Shown here piece by piece: positions 44,361-57,145 of a stretch of 64,000 bases of DNA (its first letter is position 1; each line of letters opens with the position of its first letter). Location: contig JAHLJT010000631.1 of NCBI GenBank assembly GCA_031308135.1, positions 36,395,579 to 36,459,578 on the forward strand, given 5' to 3'. A model generated the notes under the pieces. It saw only the letters and a program-made list of their open reading frames with translations. It did no database searches and was not told the origin of the DNA. This DNA comes from Acheta domesticus (lineage: Eukaryota > Arthropoda > Insecta > Orthoptera > Gryllidae). The position numbers and the translations under genes were made by a program.

Positions 44361-46739
44361 GCCTTCATAGACGCCGCTTCCTGCTGCGCACAGCCGCCGG
44401 ATCCTGCGGCCGCCGCTGCCCTGGGCGCCACCTGGAGCAGAGGAAGCGACCGCCCGGCGGGCGCCGACCTGCAGTCTTCGATCGCTCGCTCCGTGACGTC
44501 CGGCTCTGGGGCAGGTGGACTCTTCAAGCCGTGCAAACAACTTGAGCACACTTTGCGGGCACATACACATACGCCAACCTTGGAGGATCCAACGGGATAG
44601 GGACTTCATCCACACGTTCTACAAGCACTAGCGTATAAAATCAAGCTTTACGCGCTAGATAGAGAACCCTTGTATATTTCATCCCTTGCGCTTGCAATGC
44701 GTTTGCCTTACACTCATCTGAAGATGTTTACTTCCATTCAATGGGTTGCTATTAGCTAACAATCAGCAAACCGGTTCACAGATTGGTTTGAAATCAACAT
44801 AGCATTACTGAACCTACGAGTTTCTCAGAATAAATGTTACAAGCTTCTAGAGCATGCCCAGAGCTCAAAAATAACTTTTTCTCCAATAAACCTATGGCTG
44901 GAAATTTCATATTGTTACACATGTGAGATGTGCTCCATCCTGGAACGCAACTAATCATGCTTCGGTGTTTGGCAGGTCACGTTCTAAAACACATGATTTC
45001 AGATATTCCCTAAATACCGATGCATGATGGTTTGCCTATAAATCAGGGACAGATGTCACATGAGTAACTTTGTTGTATGAAATGTATCACCTCACGCTAA
45101 TTGGCAAAAAGGTAATTGCATTGCCCTCTCCCCTACATGTCCTCGAAGTATGTAACTTTTATTCAGAGACTGCGTGTAAGTCTTTCGTGGGCGGAGACTC
45201 GCTCTGAACGCCTGGCGCGTTGGGAGTGTCACCGCTGCGGTCAATGGCATGCAGATGTGGAGCATCCGTTGCTTCAGGTGTCGCGACGCGGTGGCAGCAT
45301 CGAGCGAATCATAACTTCACCAGAGCGTTCACAACGAAGTGGTTCTTGAAGCAACACGTGCGTGCGTGGGTCACAACTTCCAAGACATGTTTGCTAACTT
45401 CCATTGCCAAGTTAAAAATGACCATTGGTTTTCTTCTGCCTAGGTTTGTAAATATTGACATGGTGGTAAAGGGTCGTTGACGTTGAACAAATAACAGAGG
45501 GCAGATGAGCAGTTTTCAATGGCCTCGCAGATCTTGCTTTTGACAGTTTTCAATTGTGATGTTTAAAACAATTTAAATCGTTTATTATGATGAACCATAA
45601 CAACTCTGGTAAATACAGAAATTGCATTGAGCCTTCGAAACGTTATTTTGAACAAATTTTCAATTTGTACTATAGATTATCAGATTATGCAGATGTGCTC
45701 ATTGGCCGGTTGCCAGTGATTCTCTTCCGATCAAAGTTGTAGATTTAGATTAAAACTGTCAAAACGACTGCTTTAGGGTACAGTTTGAAGGTCCATGATT
45801 GAGATGGCATGTAAAGAATCTTATTCCAATTCATCAACAGAAAAATTTGCCGACCAAACCCTTCACATTTAAAATTCAATGGTTAGGCACCATCACGTAT
45901 CAGTGACAAATCCAATTCATTTCAGTGATGGACCAAAGGGTTAACGGAAAAGAACTAAAAAACATTCTGAATTTCTGGAAGTAAATGGCTTGAATAATCT
46001 TAAAATAAACAATAAAACAAATAACATATCTTAGTTTAAGGGGATCTTGAATTCCCTGTGCTGACAATGTCAAAATGTGGCTAATTGATGGTACATTTTC
46101 TGGCAAAACATTAGAGATACCTCTGTGATATTCTACACAGTGTACACATATTTTTTAGACATACTAAATTAAAGAAATTTTGAAAAAATATTTTTTTGGA
46201 TGAAATAAAAAAACTTTTAATGAGAAGTATGAACTATTTTCCTCTACATTTTCTTGTATACTCGCTTTAATAAAATCCAAAGTATAACAAATTTTGTAAA
46301 AATGACTAATTCAGCATACATATAATACACTTAATTTAAAATTTTCAGTTTGAAATTTTTATGATGAATAGTTTGTTATAAAATGTTCCTTTCATAGAAA
46401 AAATGAACTTACGGGAAAACAGGTTTGAATATTTATGCACGTGTGTTATGGCAAGCACACGAGTTTCTTTGAAAGACAAACATAATTCCCAAGGTCGCAG
46501 CAAAATTTATGTCTCATTTTCAACAGGAAAGATGAGGGGAAAATAAAAACATAAAAAAAGAAAAACCGACATTTGAACCCCAAATCGATTCACACTCTCC
46601 TTAATTATGATGAGTTCGGACGGATCTTAATTACAAGACAAGAGGTTCATCTGGAGACGATTCAGATGCTGAATCACCAGACTCTTCTCAGTCTTAAAGT
46701 ACGTACGAAGGCCACAGTGCCAGGACCTCCTCCCATTAG
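44361..46739. other. unassigned sequence
   Basis: GC-rich tail to about 44520, then mostly AT-rich. A mildly GC-rich patch lies at 45175-45360. Nothing recognised. Confidence 0.4.
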
Positions 46740-46990
46740 CCCTTCCGCTGGTTCATCGCGATGCAAATGCCGCACGGGAACGCGAGAGGAGAAGCGAGGA
46801 AAGCGCGGGCGGTGGGCGGCGCGTGGCGCGGAGAAAGCGATCGCCCCGCGGGCGGGCGGGCGGGCGATGGGGCAGTGGCGTAGGCGCCGCGCGCCGTCCG
46901 CTGGGCCGCTTTCGGGCGCGGCGCTCCGCGAGATTATTCCGATGCTGGCAGAGATACCCCAGCAATCCCTCGCCACGCGCTCCGCCTCGA
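46740..46990. other. GC-rich block with a (GGGC)n tract
   Basis: CpG-rich; a CGGGCGGGCGGGCGGGCG tract at about 46848-46867 can form a G-quadruplex. No exon supported. Confidence 0.4.
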
Positions 46991-48870
46991 AAAGCATTTG
47001 GATGACGAAAATTATGAGTTTTCACCTTCGTTTCTAAGAGCCCCAGGTGTATAATAAGGTGCGTATATAAATGTGGGCCTATTGTTGTTTTAAGACACAA
47101 AGGTTTAGGAATAAATTGTAACACAATAGTGTTAATGTACTTTTTTGAGATCTGTATTTCCGGACCATTTTTTGGTTTGAATGAACGTATTACTTTCTAA
47201 ACTATCAGATGTTATGCTAATTCAGTAAGAGGTACTTCAAGGATATATCCATTTCGTTCTTTAAGAAAAGTATATGCCTTTCTCTACTTCGCAAATGGAA
47301 AGACCTTACACTTCCTCGAGAATATTCTTTGTAGAAGAAAATATCACATTCTACCTTTCAAAATGATTATATAACAATACAAATTCAAACTATTCAATGC
47401 ACGCAATAAATGAATGGAAATAAGACGTCGGGTAATAATAAACTGAAAACCATATTGATGCAATGATTTGAAAGATTTTATGTCGACTCATCAAAAACAT
47501 CGTAAAATTATCCAGCTATTCGTCAAATCGTTTTTGCTATCAAAGTTTTTGAGCAACAATGGTACCCTACATTATTTCCCGGCATTCATATCACGCCACA
47601 TTAGGTGTCGCCAAAACACACAGATATTTAGAATGGCTGTGGAGTTTTCCCATAAAGAGACAAGTACAAATCGAAAAGGGTTAAGATTTCATCTACCTTA
47701 AAGCTACGAAAATGATTCTACGTGGAAAATTGACCAGTGGTTTATTTACATTTTGATGTCGACGCTACCCATGGGGTGAACATGCGCCAAAACTAACGCT
47801 TTACATAATGTGCCAGACAACAAAGTTTCTCGTTGCACTTTGCTTTTTGCATCTGTTAATGTTACCTAATGTCGCAGGTCCTAACAGTTTCGCTCCGTCA
47901 TGTTTATAATTTCTTCTGCTCCTGTGAATGCGAGTGCTTATGCACCGTTGCCCGAGACCGTTCCTTCGCCCCGTTCGCGAGAAGGCGATTAGCGACATCT
48001 GCAGGCGATTTGAGGGATGAAACTGCGGTTTTCGGAACTTATTTCCGCGATCAAGCTTTCACGAAATGAATAATGGCATTCGCTTCGTGATTCTGCTGGA
48101 AGCATCAGCTTGCTCAGATATTTCGTTGAGAACATATTGTTGACCCTCAATGCTATAATACAAAGAACATTGTAGAGGCCAAGATGACAAAAGAAGAAGT
48201 TACTTAATGTGCTCATATTGACTAGGTAGTTCACTCCGAAGTGGTTTGCCTTCCTGAATGATTCTTACATTTCTTGCGTGCTTTATATCGCTACAACGAT
48301 GGGCTCCAGCATTGTGGCTGTGAACTACATTGTGGTGGAAGAAATTCATCATTGTGCCGAGTACCGTTGGCGCTTCCCACTTACCCTTGGGCTCGTGACA
48401 CGCGGCCTCGTCTCGCTGTGCCGTCCGTCGCGTCGGGTGAGCCTATGCTAGCGTCTTCGGAGCGTGTCTGCAATGATACAAAGAAGTGAGGACCCCCACC
48501 TCCTCTCTCACACTGAAGGCGGGTCCATACATGTGGTATTGTGGGTAGTGTTAGTGAGTGATTTAAAAGAAAATAAAGTGCTGGAAACTCCTTAGAATGT
48601 TCAATTCATGTCGGTAAAAACCGCTAACTTGCCCTACATTTTTTATAAACAGACCTGTGATTCTGTGATATATTGGAGCATATGCAAATGCGGAGTAAAC
48701 CCCTTACCGTAGCCACAGCCTCATTTTAATGAAATAATCAAATACTTGAAACATGTACTAGGTAGAAAAAGAGTATATATTCCACAAATTTAAAAGATCA
48801 ATGAATGAATCTACATATTTCGGGAAATTCGATTTAGTAGGTCACGCTGTAACGCGTAAACATCAATAGG
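46991..48870. other. unassigned sequence
   Basis: AT-rich with moderately GC-rich patches at 47920-48010 and 48380-48470. Nothing recognised. Confidence 0.4.
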
Positions 48871-49113
48871 CTATACTCGGGTTTTTATTTCTTGGCTTGT
48901 GGGGTTTACGATTGAATATCTCACGGTATTTTGTGTTGTTCTCGTTAGTGTCGCTATGAGGCGCCGATGTCGCAATGAAGCGCAATTGATCCCCAGCACT
49001 GCTCGCGATCATTCGATTCCTAGCGGCACGGCCGAGAACGACACGAAATACCGTGAGATATTCCATCATGAAGACAAGACCCCACGTGCCAAAAAATAAA
49101 AACCCAAATATAG
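48871..49113. mobile_element. foldback MITE, copy 2
   Basis: Left end CTATACTCGGGTTTTTAT and right end (reversed) CTATATTTGGGTTTTTAT are inverted copies, followed by paired TTCTTGGC / GCCAAAAAA, AATATCTCACGGTATTT / AAATACCGTGAGATATT and TCTCG / CGAGA segments. It shares its GAGATATTCCAT and CATGAAGACA core with the copy at 36409-36641. Confidence 0.85.
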
Positions 49114-50559
49114 TCCAAAGGTATGACTGGCTCAAAGTGGTAAATCACTGCTGTGATGGGTAGTAAAATAGTGGGGTCTTATCTTTTCATGGATGTCATT
49201 TTTACGAAGTCATCCACGAAATTCAGGTAATCTTCGGAGAAAACTGTTATAGCTTAGAGCCATTTGTTCAATATCAAATTTTTTGCCCTTTTTACGTTCA
49301 AGATGATACGTTCCTGCAAATTTTTCAATTGATCTAGAAGAGTCCGAGTGCACAATGACGTGTGTGAATATAGAGCCACGACGTTGTTCGGACGAACGCC
49401 AACGAAGATGAATCGCACGCTCTGTTGCACAATACGCGCGCCTGATAGCCGTCACTTCCAAAGTAATCTCACGGGGTATAGAAACGGAACTTGATCACAG
49501 GAAGACTGCGACAGTCCCGCTATGAAACCGGATGGTAGGCAGAAATAACGAAGCCGATGAGATGCATGCACACGACAGAATCAGTTAGGGCATTTGCCGC
49601 ACGCCGTGGCCTACTCGCAAACAGTGCCACAGCGTGACAAAAACGAATGGATAGAAATAAACCCGATGGTAGGAAGTTCATGAGAAGGTGATTCTCTGTA
49701 ATAAATATCCCATCGTTATTAGCATCTTCAATACCTTATAAATGTATCGGTTGAATAACACCAAACTGCATTATTTAAAACACAAAAGTTGAAATAGGTC
49801 ACAACTATATTGCATCGTAATTAACAGTGTCCAATATCCAGAGATTCAGTGTGCAGAACGCAGCCAGAAAGATGTATATACCCCAGTAGTTGAAGTGATG
49901 TGCCTTATACCCTTAAGTAGAGCCATAAATTGGCTTTCTATTCCCCTGTTGCAACTTCACTGCCATAGCCTTGAGAATGTCCTTACATAAAATTAAGCGT
50001 GGGACGACGGAGTCCTCTAGTATTTGCTGGCGCTGCGCTGCCCTAGAGCGATGGCTCCTGCCTTCCACTGAGGAAACCACATCTGAATTATTAAAGAAGA
50101 ATGATTGACTCTAATTATTCTCTCCTTATATATTTAACAAACTTTGAAAGGAGCTGATTACAGAATTTTTTATGTATTTTTTAAAATACTTCTGAAATTT
50201 ACACCGACATAAATGATTTTACCTCGCCTTAAAGTATAATCCTCGGCAATATCATGTGATTTAAATATATCGGAATAAATTCTAAAATGACACAAAACAT
50301 CCTGCAAAGAACGCTAACACGTACACCGTACACACTTTTCAAACAAATGGAAATGAATATTATTTGATGTAACTGGCTCATTTGAGACCTTGTGAGATTC
50401 ATCGAAGACTTTATTTAACATTTTTGCCACATAAAATAATTTGGTAATAGAGTAAATTTTCGAAATTATTTTTATTACTTTTAAGTGATTTTATGTTTTG
50501 AAATCCATTTGAAAATCTGTCTGATTTTTTTTTTTTTTTTAATTTTAGTTTATCCTTGA
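49114..50559. other. AT-rich sequence, nothing recognised
   Basis: A T18-type run lies near 50525. No feature supported. Confidence 0.4.
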
Positions 50560-50875
50560 ATGCGTAATCAGCGTTGCCTTGTCTCTCCTATCTCTCCCTG
50601 GTGCGTCAGGGGTCGCCGCCCGCCAGAGCCTGCAGGAGCTGCGGGTCCGTTGGGTCGGGTTCTTGGGTTCTTTGGCCGCGCCCGCCCGCCTTTATTGCGC
50701 CGCCATATTCGCTTCGCACATAAATCTGGGTAGCGCTCAGACTCCGGAACACCAGCACCGGAAGCGGCAGCGTTTGAAACTAACGGGGCGTGGGAGCGGA
50801 GGGGCGGGCCCACGGGAGGCGCTCGACCCCCGGGCTTCTCCTTCCAGGCGCCAGAATCATCTCTAGAGTGACGCG
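50560..50875. other. GC-rich block
   Basis: CpG-rich block with a 151-codon minus-strand frame and two plus-strand frames, none with a recognised domain. Confidence 0.4.
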
Positions 50876-51607
50876 CCAATGCAGTGTCTGTGCTTTGCCC
50901 ATCCCTCCATTTGTGCTGTTTTTTCCTCAAAGATATCTCGCGAACATTACCAGTTCTCAGATCAATTTCTCTAATGCAGAATCTACTCAAGATAAGCAGA
51001 GACCACAACTCACAGATCATAAAACTATCGCGAAATTTCTGTCATTTTCTCTTTCATATCTTCCTGGAACGTTGTGATGTAGCCTGGGTTTTCGTAGACG
51101 TCTTTGATGTGTAGACTCGGGTAAATGCAAAGATGTACCTCGACTGGACATAAATGAAGACACGTCACTTTTCTTGAAGCACACTTTTACTTATTTCTCA
51201 TAGAACCCATGGAGAAGTACTCTACTTTTAGTCTGGAGTAGGTATACAAAAATCATTTTTGGAGTCACCCAAATCGTAGATGAGTCTTCCTCCATTCAAC
51301 ACTACAACTGGAAGGTCTACAACATGGGATTTTGGATGATATGGATTATTGGACTATGTGGATTTCGTGAAAATTCTTGTAGCCAATTTTCTCTAGTCTC
51401 TCATTTTAAAATTCCGCACGTATAAAAGTCCCTATTATTATAATTTATTTTAATGCATATTTCCATCAACATTTAGATTGATTCATTTCTTTGATTAACT
51501 CGTTCAATCATTAATTCACACATTTAATCGTTCACCTATTTTTCTTCCATTCATGGATATTCAATATCCATTGGATAAGTCATTCGATCAATCATCTGGT
51601 ATAAAAA
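50876..51607. other. AT-rich sequence, nothing recognised
   Basis: No feature supported. ATTCAATCATTCA-like strings near 51480-51600 lead into the tandem array. Confidence 0.4.
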
Positions 51608-52027
51608 GGTAACCAACGGAGAGAGGACATTTGCCGAAACGTAGCATGAGAAAAGGGGTTATTCAAATTCGTCTAAATTGAATGAATAAATTACAACCGA
51701 CTGAGACAGGACAGTTGCCAAAACGTAGCATGAGAAAGGGGGTTGTTTAAATTCGTCTAAATTGAATTAATAAATTACAATCGACTGAGACAGGACAGTG
51801 GCCACAACGTAGCATGAGAAAGGGGGTTGTTTAAATTCGTCTAAATTGAATTAATAAATTACAACCGACTGAGACAGGACAGTGGCCAAAACGTAGCATG
51901 AGAAAGGGGATTGTTTAAATTCGTCTAAATTGAATGAATAAATTACAATCGACTGAGACAGGACAGTTGCCAAAACGTAGCATGAGAAACGTGGTTGTTT
52001 AAATTCGTCTAAACTGAATGAATGAAT
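51608..52027 (+). repeat. 84-bp tandem array, five copies
   Basis: The string AACGTAGCATGAGAAA recurs exactly every 84 bp (51638, 51722, 51806, 51890, 51974). Each unit also has GACTGAGACAGGACAG, TTGTTTAAATTCGTCTAAA and GAATAAATTACAACC. Copies differ by a few substitutions and the first is the most diverged. There is no spacer diversity, so it is not a CRISPR. The CTGAGAC...CCGAAACGTAGC part resembles a degraded hammerhead core, so the array may be multiplied Penelope terminal repeats. Confidence 0.95.
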
Positions 52028-52305
52028 TGCCTCTGCTCCGAAGAGCGGCAGCCTCCCTCGTCAGGAGCGCAGGCGGCGCCGCTGGAGGCCTCGGGGCCTG
52101 GCTGGCGGCGTCCGGCGATGGGGCAATCACGGGGCGGTTTCTCCGGATGCCCGCCCCCACCCCGGCCTCCGCCCCCGCCGCCCCCGGAGGTCCTCAGGGA
52201 CGCCCCTCCCCTCCCCACCCCTCCTCGCGCCCCGCCTGGCGCAGGATGCGGAGGAGGCTCGGAAACTGTTGCGGAGATCGACTGTTCACGTAGGCGCGCC
52301 TTAAA
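52028..52305. other. GC-rich block
   Basis: Begins exactly at the end of the tandem array. Pro/Gly/Arg-rich frames on both strands, no domain. Confidence 0.4.
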
Positions 52306-53221
52306 ATTCATTTAACTGCAGTTGCTTCCGTCAGTCGTAACCTGCGGAAACTACACGGGTCGATGCAACGCGTATTAGATGTTGCAATGCGAAGCTTACG
52401 AGCGAGAGAGAGATGCCAGGTCCATAAGTGTATTTGTTTTGATTGGAAAAAGTGGGGAGCTCTGTATAGTGAGCTCACAATTGTTCACCTTCCACCGCTG
52501 AGTGGGCGATCCCTGCTCTACCCTTTTGAAAATGAGGAAGACAAACTTTGCTACAGACTTTCTCGGGATTCGCTCGTTTGCTCTGCTTGAGGATCGAATC
52601 GCGGTGCCAAGGGTGAAATGTGAGAAGTTTGGCTGCAAAAGGAAGAACCAAATCTTAACAAATAATTGTGGGAAACGTTAATACGATCAGTTTACTCTTA
52701 AAAGTTTTATAAGCAGTCTAAAAAGCGCATCAGGGTATAGAAAGTATAACCCTAATACATCCAAGTATGTGCATAATAAGTTTATTCGAAAGCATATTGT
52801 ACCTATCTTATTATTACTTCATAAACTTCATAATTATCCTCAATTAAATATTTACTGTAGTTGGTCACTAATTAGCACATTTCTAAAGAGCTATGCTTAC
52901 TCCTCTAATGACCATGGGTGAGCTGACGTTTATAGTCTTCGGCAGCTCGTATAAATAGTGAGAGTTTATCGGTGTTGACGTTTTTGTTTTCTTTACTCTT
53001 CTCCTTTCATGCAAAGCACTTTCACTTCTTTTCTTTGCCGCTCTTCTTTTATTTATCCTGTTGCATTGTCGTCTGGATCGCAATCTTCCGCTCATGGACG
53101 TACAGGTATTGAATAACAGTGTCCTTTTTTCTCTCGAATTTACTTGCTTTTATTTCGGATGACTATCGTGTCGCGATAACCTCCTGTCTTCCCTTCAGGC
53201 AGCAGTGATGTGGACGACTAT
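52306..53221. other. unassigned sequence
   Basis: Mixed composition, short frames only. Nothing recognised. Confidence 0.4.
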
Positions 53222-53702
53222 GACCGGCTTAGATGGCTCAGGACGTCAATTGGTGTCACTGCAATGCCTGTCTCCGGGAGGTCCTAGCATTCGAGTCCCG
53301 ACGGTGGGAAGATTTTTGAAACTAGCTACATGGCTAGGTCGAACTCAGACGCCGTATGGAAGAGAATTCTAGCGACCGGTTGCTCTAATTGGTGGTTTCC
53401 TCGATCGACAGCAAGTGAATGTCTGAGCAGCACCCTAGAAAACGGATCACGCGCGATCATTCTGTCTTCTTCTTTGTCCTATCTCCACCACTTACTTACA
53501 CACACACACACTCACACACTCACACACTCACACACTCACACACTCACACACTCACACACTCACACACTCACACACTCACACACTCACACACTCACACACT
53601 CACACACTCACACACTCACACACTCACACACTCACACACTCACACACTCACACACTCACACACTCACACACTCACACACACACACACTCACACACACACA
53701 CA

Positions 53703-53735
<33 letters not shown>

Positions 53736-53985
53736 CACACACACACACACACACACAAGCAGAAACTCCACCGGGAGACACCAATGCTGGGTGTCGAGAG
53801 CTTAATGCTTGTCCCGGCTGGGGCAGTGCCCCGCTTGGTGGGATATAGCTGGCTGAGGAAAATCTCCATAAGCCGACCGTGTCGCCATTCAACGGGGGAA
53901 GATAACGCTACCTCCCGATATAAAAACATGCACTGCACTTACGGGACTAATGACCTCAGCCGTTGTCGCGCCCGTAATCACTAAT
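53222..53985 (+). mobile_element. SINE family A, full-length copy with satellite expansion
   Basis: Complete from head (CTTAGATGGCTCAGGACG, box B CATTCGAGTCCCG) to the 3' module (ACGGGACTAATGACCTC) and the AATCACTAATCAATAG tail. In the position where other copies have a short CA-rich stretch, this one has about 260 bp of expanded CACACACT units, so its length is 764 bp instead of about 530. Confidence 0.9.
53497..53758 (+). repeat. (CACACACT)n minisatellite inside SINE
   Basis: About 22 perfect 8-bp units, then a mixed (CA)n tract. Threonine/histidine-rich frames across it are artefacts of the repeat. Confidence 0.95.
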
Positions 53986-54459
53986 CAATAGACAATTAAA
54001 TTAATCTGGTGCGATATCTTCCATTTTAACTCGAATAATTTTTTAATAAATCCGACAACAGTGTAAGATTAGATCACAAGAATGCAAATATATTGATTTC
54101 TAATTAAATGAGCACCTTTTACGACTATCTTAAATTTATAACGGTAGTTTTTAGATATCATGATCACCATTTGTCTAATGAGCAGTTTTTCAATTATTCC
54201 TAAAATATTTTTTAATAATCTCTATTCCAGCTTGCGAGCTAGAACTATCAAATTTGGTTCCCATGAATCTTTTTACTGAATGGTGCCGCGTTTTAATACA
54301 CTCAATGTGCAATGTCAGTGCGATATCAATGCTATACTTTTTTAAAGTAAGCCTTTCCTACATAAATTCCTACGTCTTTGGGAGATGGGAGACTGACAGA
54401 AGCAACAGGCAGCGGTAGAACGCAAGTCTTCCTCCAGCTGAAGGATGTTCCGAAGGTAA
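53986..54459. other. AT-rich sequence, nothing recognised
   Basis: No feature supported. Confidence 0.4.
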
Positions 54460-55065
54460 TTTGTTGCGACGCGCGTCTGCCCGCGACCAGATCGGATTCT
54501 TGAGGACGTGGTGGGCGGGGGCGGGAGGGGCAGGGGGCGGAGGCGGAAGAGGACGGGTGGGCGGAGGACAAGCACCGCCGCTCAAGCGCAGCCCAAGACG
54601 TCTCCTCCCTCCCCCTCCCCCTCCCCCGCCTCGCTTCCGGTGCGAGTCTTGAGCCTCTGCCCCCGCCCATCCTCTTCCACAAGACAACATTCCTGTGCCC
54701 CGCTCATCTCCCTTCCCTCGTGTTGCCGTCGCTCCTCTCCCATGTCGTAATCTTTCATCCCCCACCTCGACTTCTTTCCTCCTCCCACTTTTTCCCCCTT
54801 GATTCCTCCCCATTTTCCTTTTTTCTTCTTGCCCCTTTTTTGTCTCTCTGTTCTTGTATCTAATATTTCTTCCATATTCGATTCCAGTTCTTCTGTTCTC
54901 TCTTCCTTAGCCAATTTTATGTCTGCCCCCTCCACTCTTCCATGATTCTCCTCCTCAGTCTCCCATCTCGCAGTCATCCACTTTCCCTACCTCCGTTATT
55001 TTCTTGCCTATCCTTCATAAATTACTTCGCTTTCCCCCCTCCAATCTTCGTTCCATTAGTGACCC
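54460..55065. other. GC-rich block grading into a pyrimidine-rich tract
   Basis: 54480-54600 is G-rich on the plus strand (GGGCGGGGGCGGGAGGGG type). 54600-55060 is dominated by C and T. Frames on both strands are compositional. Confidence 0.45.
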
Positions 55066-55189
55066 TTTTTCACGCGCCGCCACTCACAATGTCGATCATC
55101 AGGGTCGTCAAGCATTTCCTTTACATCCTCCTCTCCTTTTAACTTAATGAAAACTTGCTGCTGTGTAGACTCCGCCCGCCTCCCACATT

Positions 55190-55394
55190 CGTCTTTCTCT
55201 CTTTTTCCACCGTTCGTACATCTCGTCCCCGCCCCATTCCTCGCTTTGCGCTTTGCGTTTCGCCTCGCCGCCCCCGCCCCGCCCTGGCGTTCAGTGCCCT
55301 CGTCGCCGGTTCCGCCTGAGGCGCCACGAAAATGTCTCCGCGGAGCCTCAAACCCCTTGGACGCCCTGACTTCGCCACCGTGCCGCCATGGAGG
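55190..55394 (+). promoter_or_regulatory. CpG-rich block ending in a candidate first coding exon
   Basis: The block ends with GCCGCCATGGAGG followed by GTAAGT. The ATG at 55388 has a perfect Kozak context and the consensus donor begins at 55395, so only 7 coding nt (Met-Glu plus one base) would be in this exon. Such tiny first coding exons after a 5' UTR are common in animals. No downstream exon is recognised in the next 8 kb, so the gene is unidentified. Confidence 0.4.
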
Positions 55395-55400
55395 GTAAGT

Positions 55401-57077
55401 CTTTTTAGCCGCGTCCTGCAAGAACAGGGCATTACCGTATTCTTGATGGCACGATGGGGACCAAACTTCGGAGAACTTGCATTTGCCCCTCGTGAACAGT
55501 TGTGAAATGGGATGATAGGCTAATTATTAGGTGCTGAATTTCATGCGATGTATTTTATGTGCTTCTGTCGTAGTTTCAGCAATGAATGGAGGGTAATTCA
55601 ATGTATTAGTTGTCGATTGAAATTACATGCTGAACGAAAGCAGACGACTTTTTAATCTAATTCAGATCCACGTCGAAGTACAATAGCAACATGAATTCTA
55701 GTTTAAACGATCACATGGTGCGGTGCTGTCGGTTGTCTTCCACGCGACTGTACAGAGCGAAGGCGCCGCAGCATCTCCCTTTTGGTCAGCATGGGTAGTA
55801 AACAACTTTTGATGAGCAAATCTGTGAAGTCGACGAGTAATACTCTCTTGCGCCTCTCTTCCCAATTAATTTATTTCCAGTTTGCAAAAAACAAAATACC
55901 GCTGGAAATGTCTTCAAATTATATACGAATTGAAACTACTTGAATGATGTTAAATACTCCCATCTTTTATTAATTTAGTTGTTTCTTGAATATATTTTGT
56001 AAAATTGTCACGAGTGTAGCACAAATAATGTGATGCATCATTTGCAAATCATTAAATTAATGAGGAACCAATCTACTGATTATTGCGATCATGCTTATAA
56101 TAACTCTGTTTTCAAAGCCGTTACATTGTAATCGCTAAAAATACATTTTCAGAATTCCCTTACCAAATATTTACATCTCAGATGCATTGTAAAAATAGTA
56201 CATCGTGATGGTTTTCCTCTTGAGAGAATAAACATTGAAAGTTTGTTCCTCGGGTCTGCAATCGGGTTTCTCTCGCCCCCGCAGTAGAATGTGCCAGTTA
56301 CTTTTGTTTGTACTGTGAGAAGAGAGCCGGCAGAAAATGAAGGGAGTTCCATTTTGGATTTTTTTATTAAGATATGCTTGTGGTTTTCTGACATGACGGG
56401 TTGGTTGATGTCATACAGAATATTCTATTCAATGGAACAAGGAAAAATATTTCTTTATACGGACAAACAATGAAACAAAAGAACCACGAGGCATTGTGGT
56501 TTACACTTAAACGTATTGATATGAAGATCTGATGTTGTACAGTTGTATGTGGGAAGGTTCATGGGGTAGTAGTGTTCATGCTATTATTATTTTTAAATAT
56601 AAATGTCCTTGCTTTAATGCATTTGAAATTTGCAGAGCAAAAATGGTTTTATTTTACCTAATGGAGCTCAATTTTAGCGGATCTTATTTCGATACAGTAT
56701 TTCTAGATTTTCTAGTTTTATTTGACCATGTCGTAAGCAGAACTTCGATGACTTGATTTTATTAAAATATTTGAAAATCGCTTTATTTGAAAACTTGTTT
56801 GCAGAATGTTTTAATTCGATGCTCACTGACAATGCCACTGATGCTGGGTGTCACAAAGTGTCAAAAGATACGAGTGGAATAACCCAAGAGAATTTCGCGT
56901 TTCTCAGGCTTCTTTGAGTACTGCCGAAAGCAACGCATCTGTGCCTGTTTCTTGTTGAGTCCGCAGACAATCAATACTGCTTGCAGGAAAAACGATTACC
57001 TGTGTCCAATATCATCTTGTAGTTTGCGTTGACGATCGTGCGTATTAAGGCAGTTGGTGCCAAGACATGCAGCATTC
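55401..57077. other. AT-rich sequence, possible intron
   Basis: If 55388 is a gene start, this is its intron. No coding or repeat signal supported. Confidence 0.35.
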
Positions 57078-57145
57078 TCAGTTTATCCCGTTCTTGTGCC
57101 GAATCACAGAGCGTAATGGTTATGGCAGCAGCCGCGAGCTGCAGG
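57078..57145 (+). mobile_element. tRNA-like sequence, probable SINE head
   Basis: GCCGAA at the start pairs with TTCGGC at the end as an acceptor-like stem. Inside are an A-box-like GAGCGTAATGGTTATGG and box B GGTTCGAGTCTC. The T stem has a mismatch and the D and anticodon arms are poor. It is probably a tRNA-derived SINE head or a tRNA pseudogene; no tail or target duplication was found. Confidence 0.45.

Noticed and set aside
43706..44600. Frames of 240-280 codons with AFAF, SPPPS or EGEGE repeats
   Set aside because: Produced by the 6-bp array. Equivalent frames exist on both strands, so no protein evidence.
51608..52027. CRISPR array
   Set aside because: The 84-bp units are contiguous near-identical repeats with no variable spacers, in a eukaryotic genome.
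53330..53848. 172-codon threonine/histidine-rich frame
   Set aside because: It lies wholly within a SINE and its 8-bp satellite.
57078..57145. Functional tRNA gene
   Set aside because: The acceptor-like stem closes, but D, anticodon and T arms do not fold properly. Kept as tRNA-like only.
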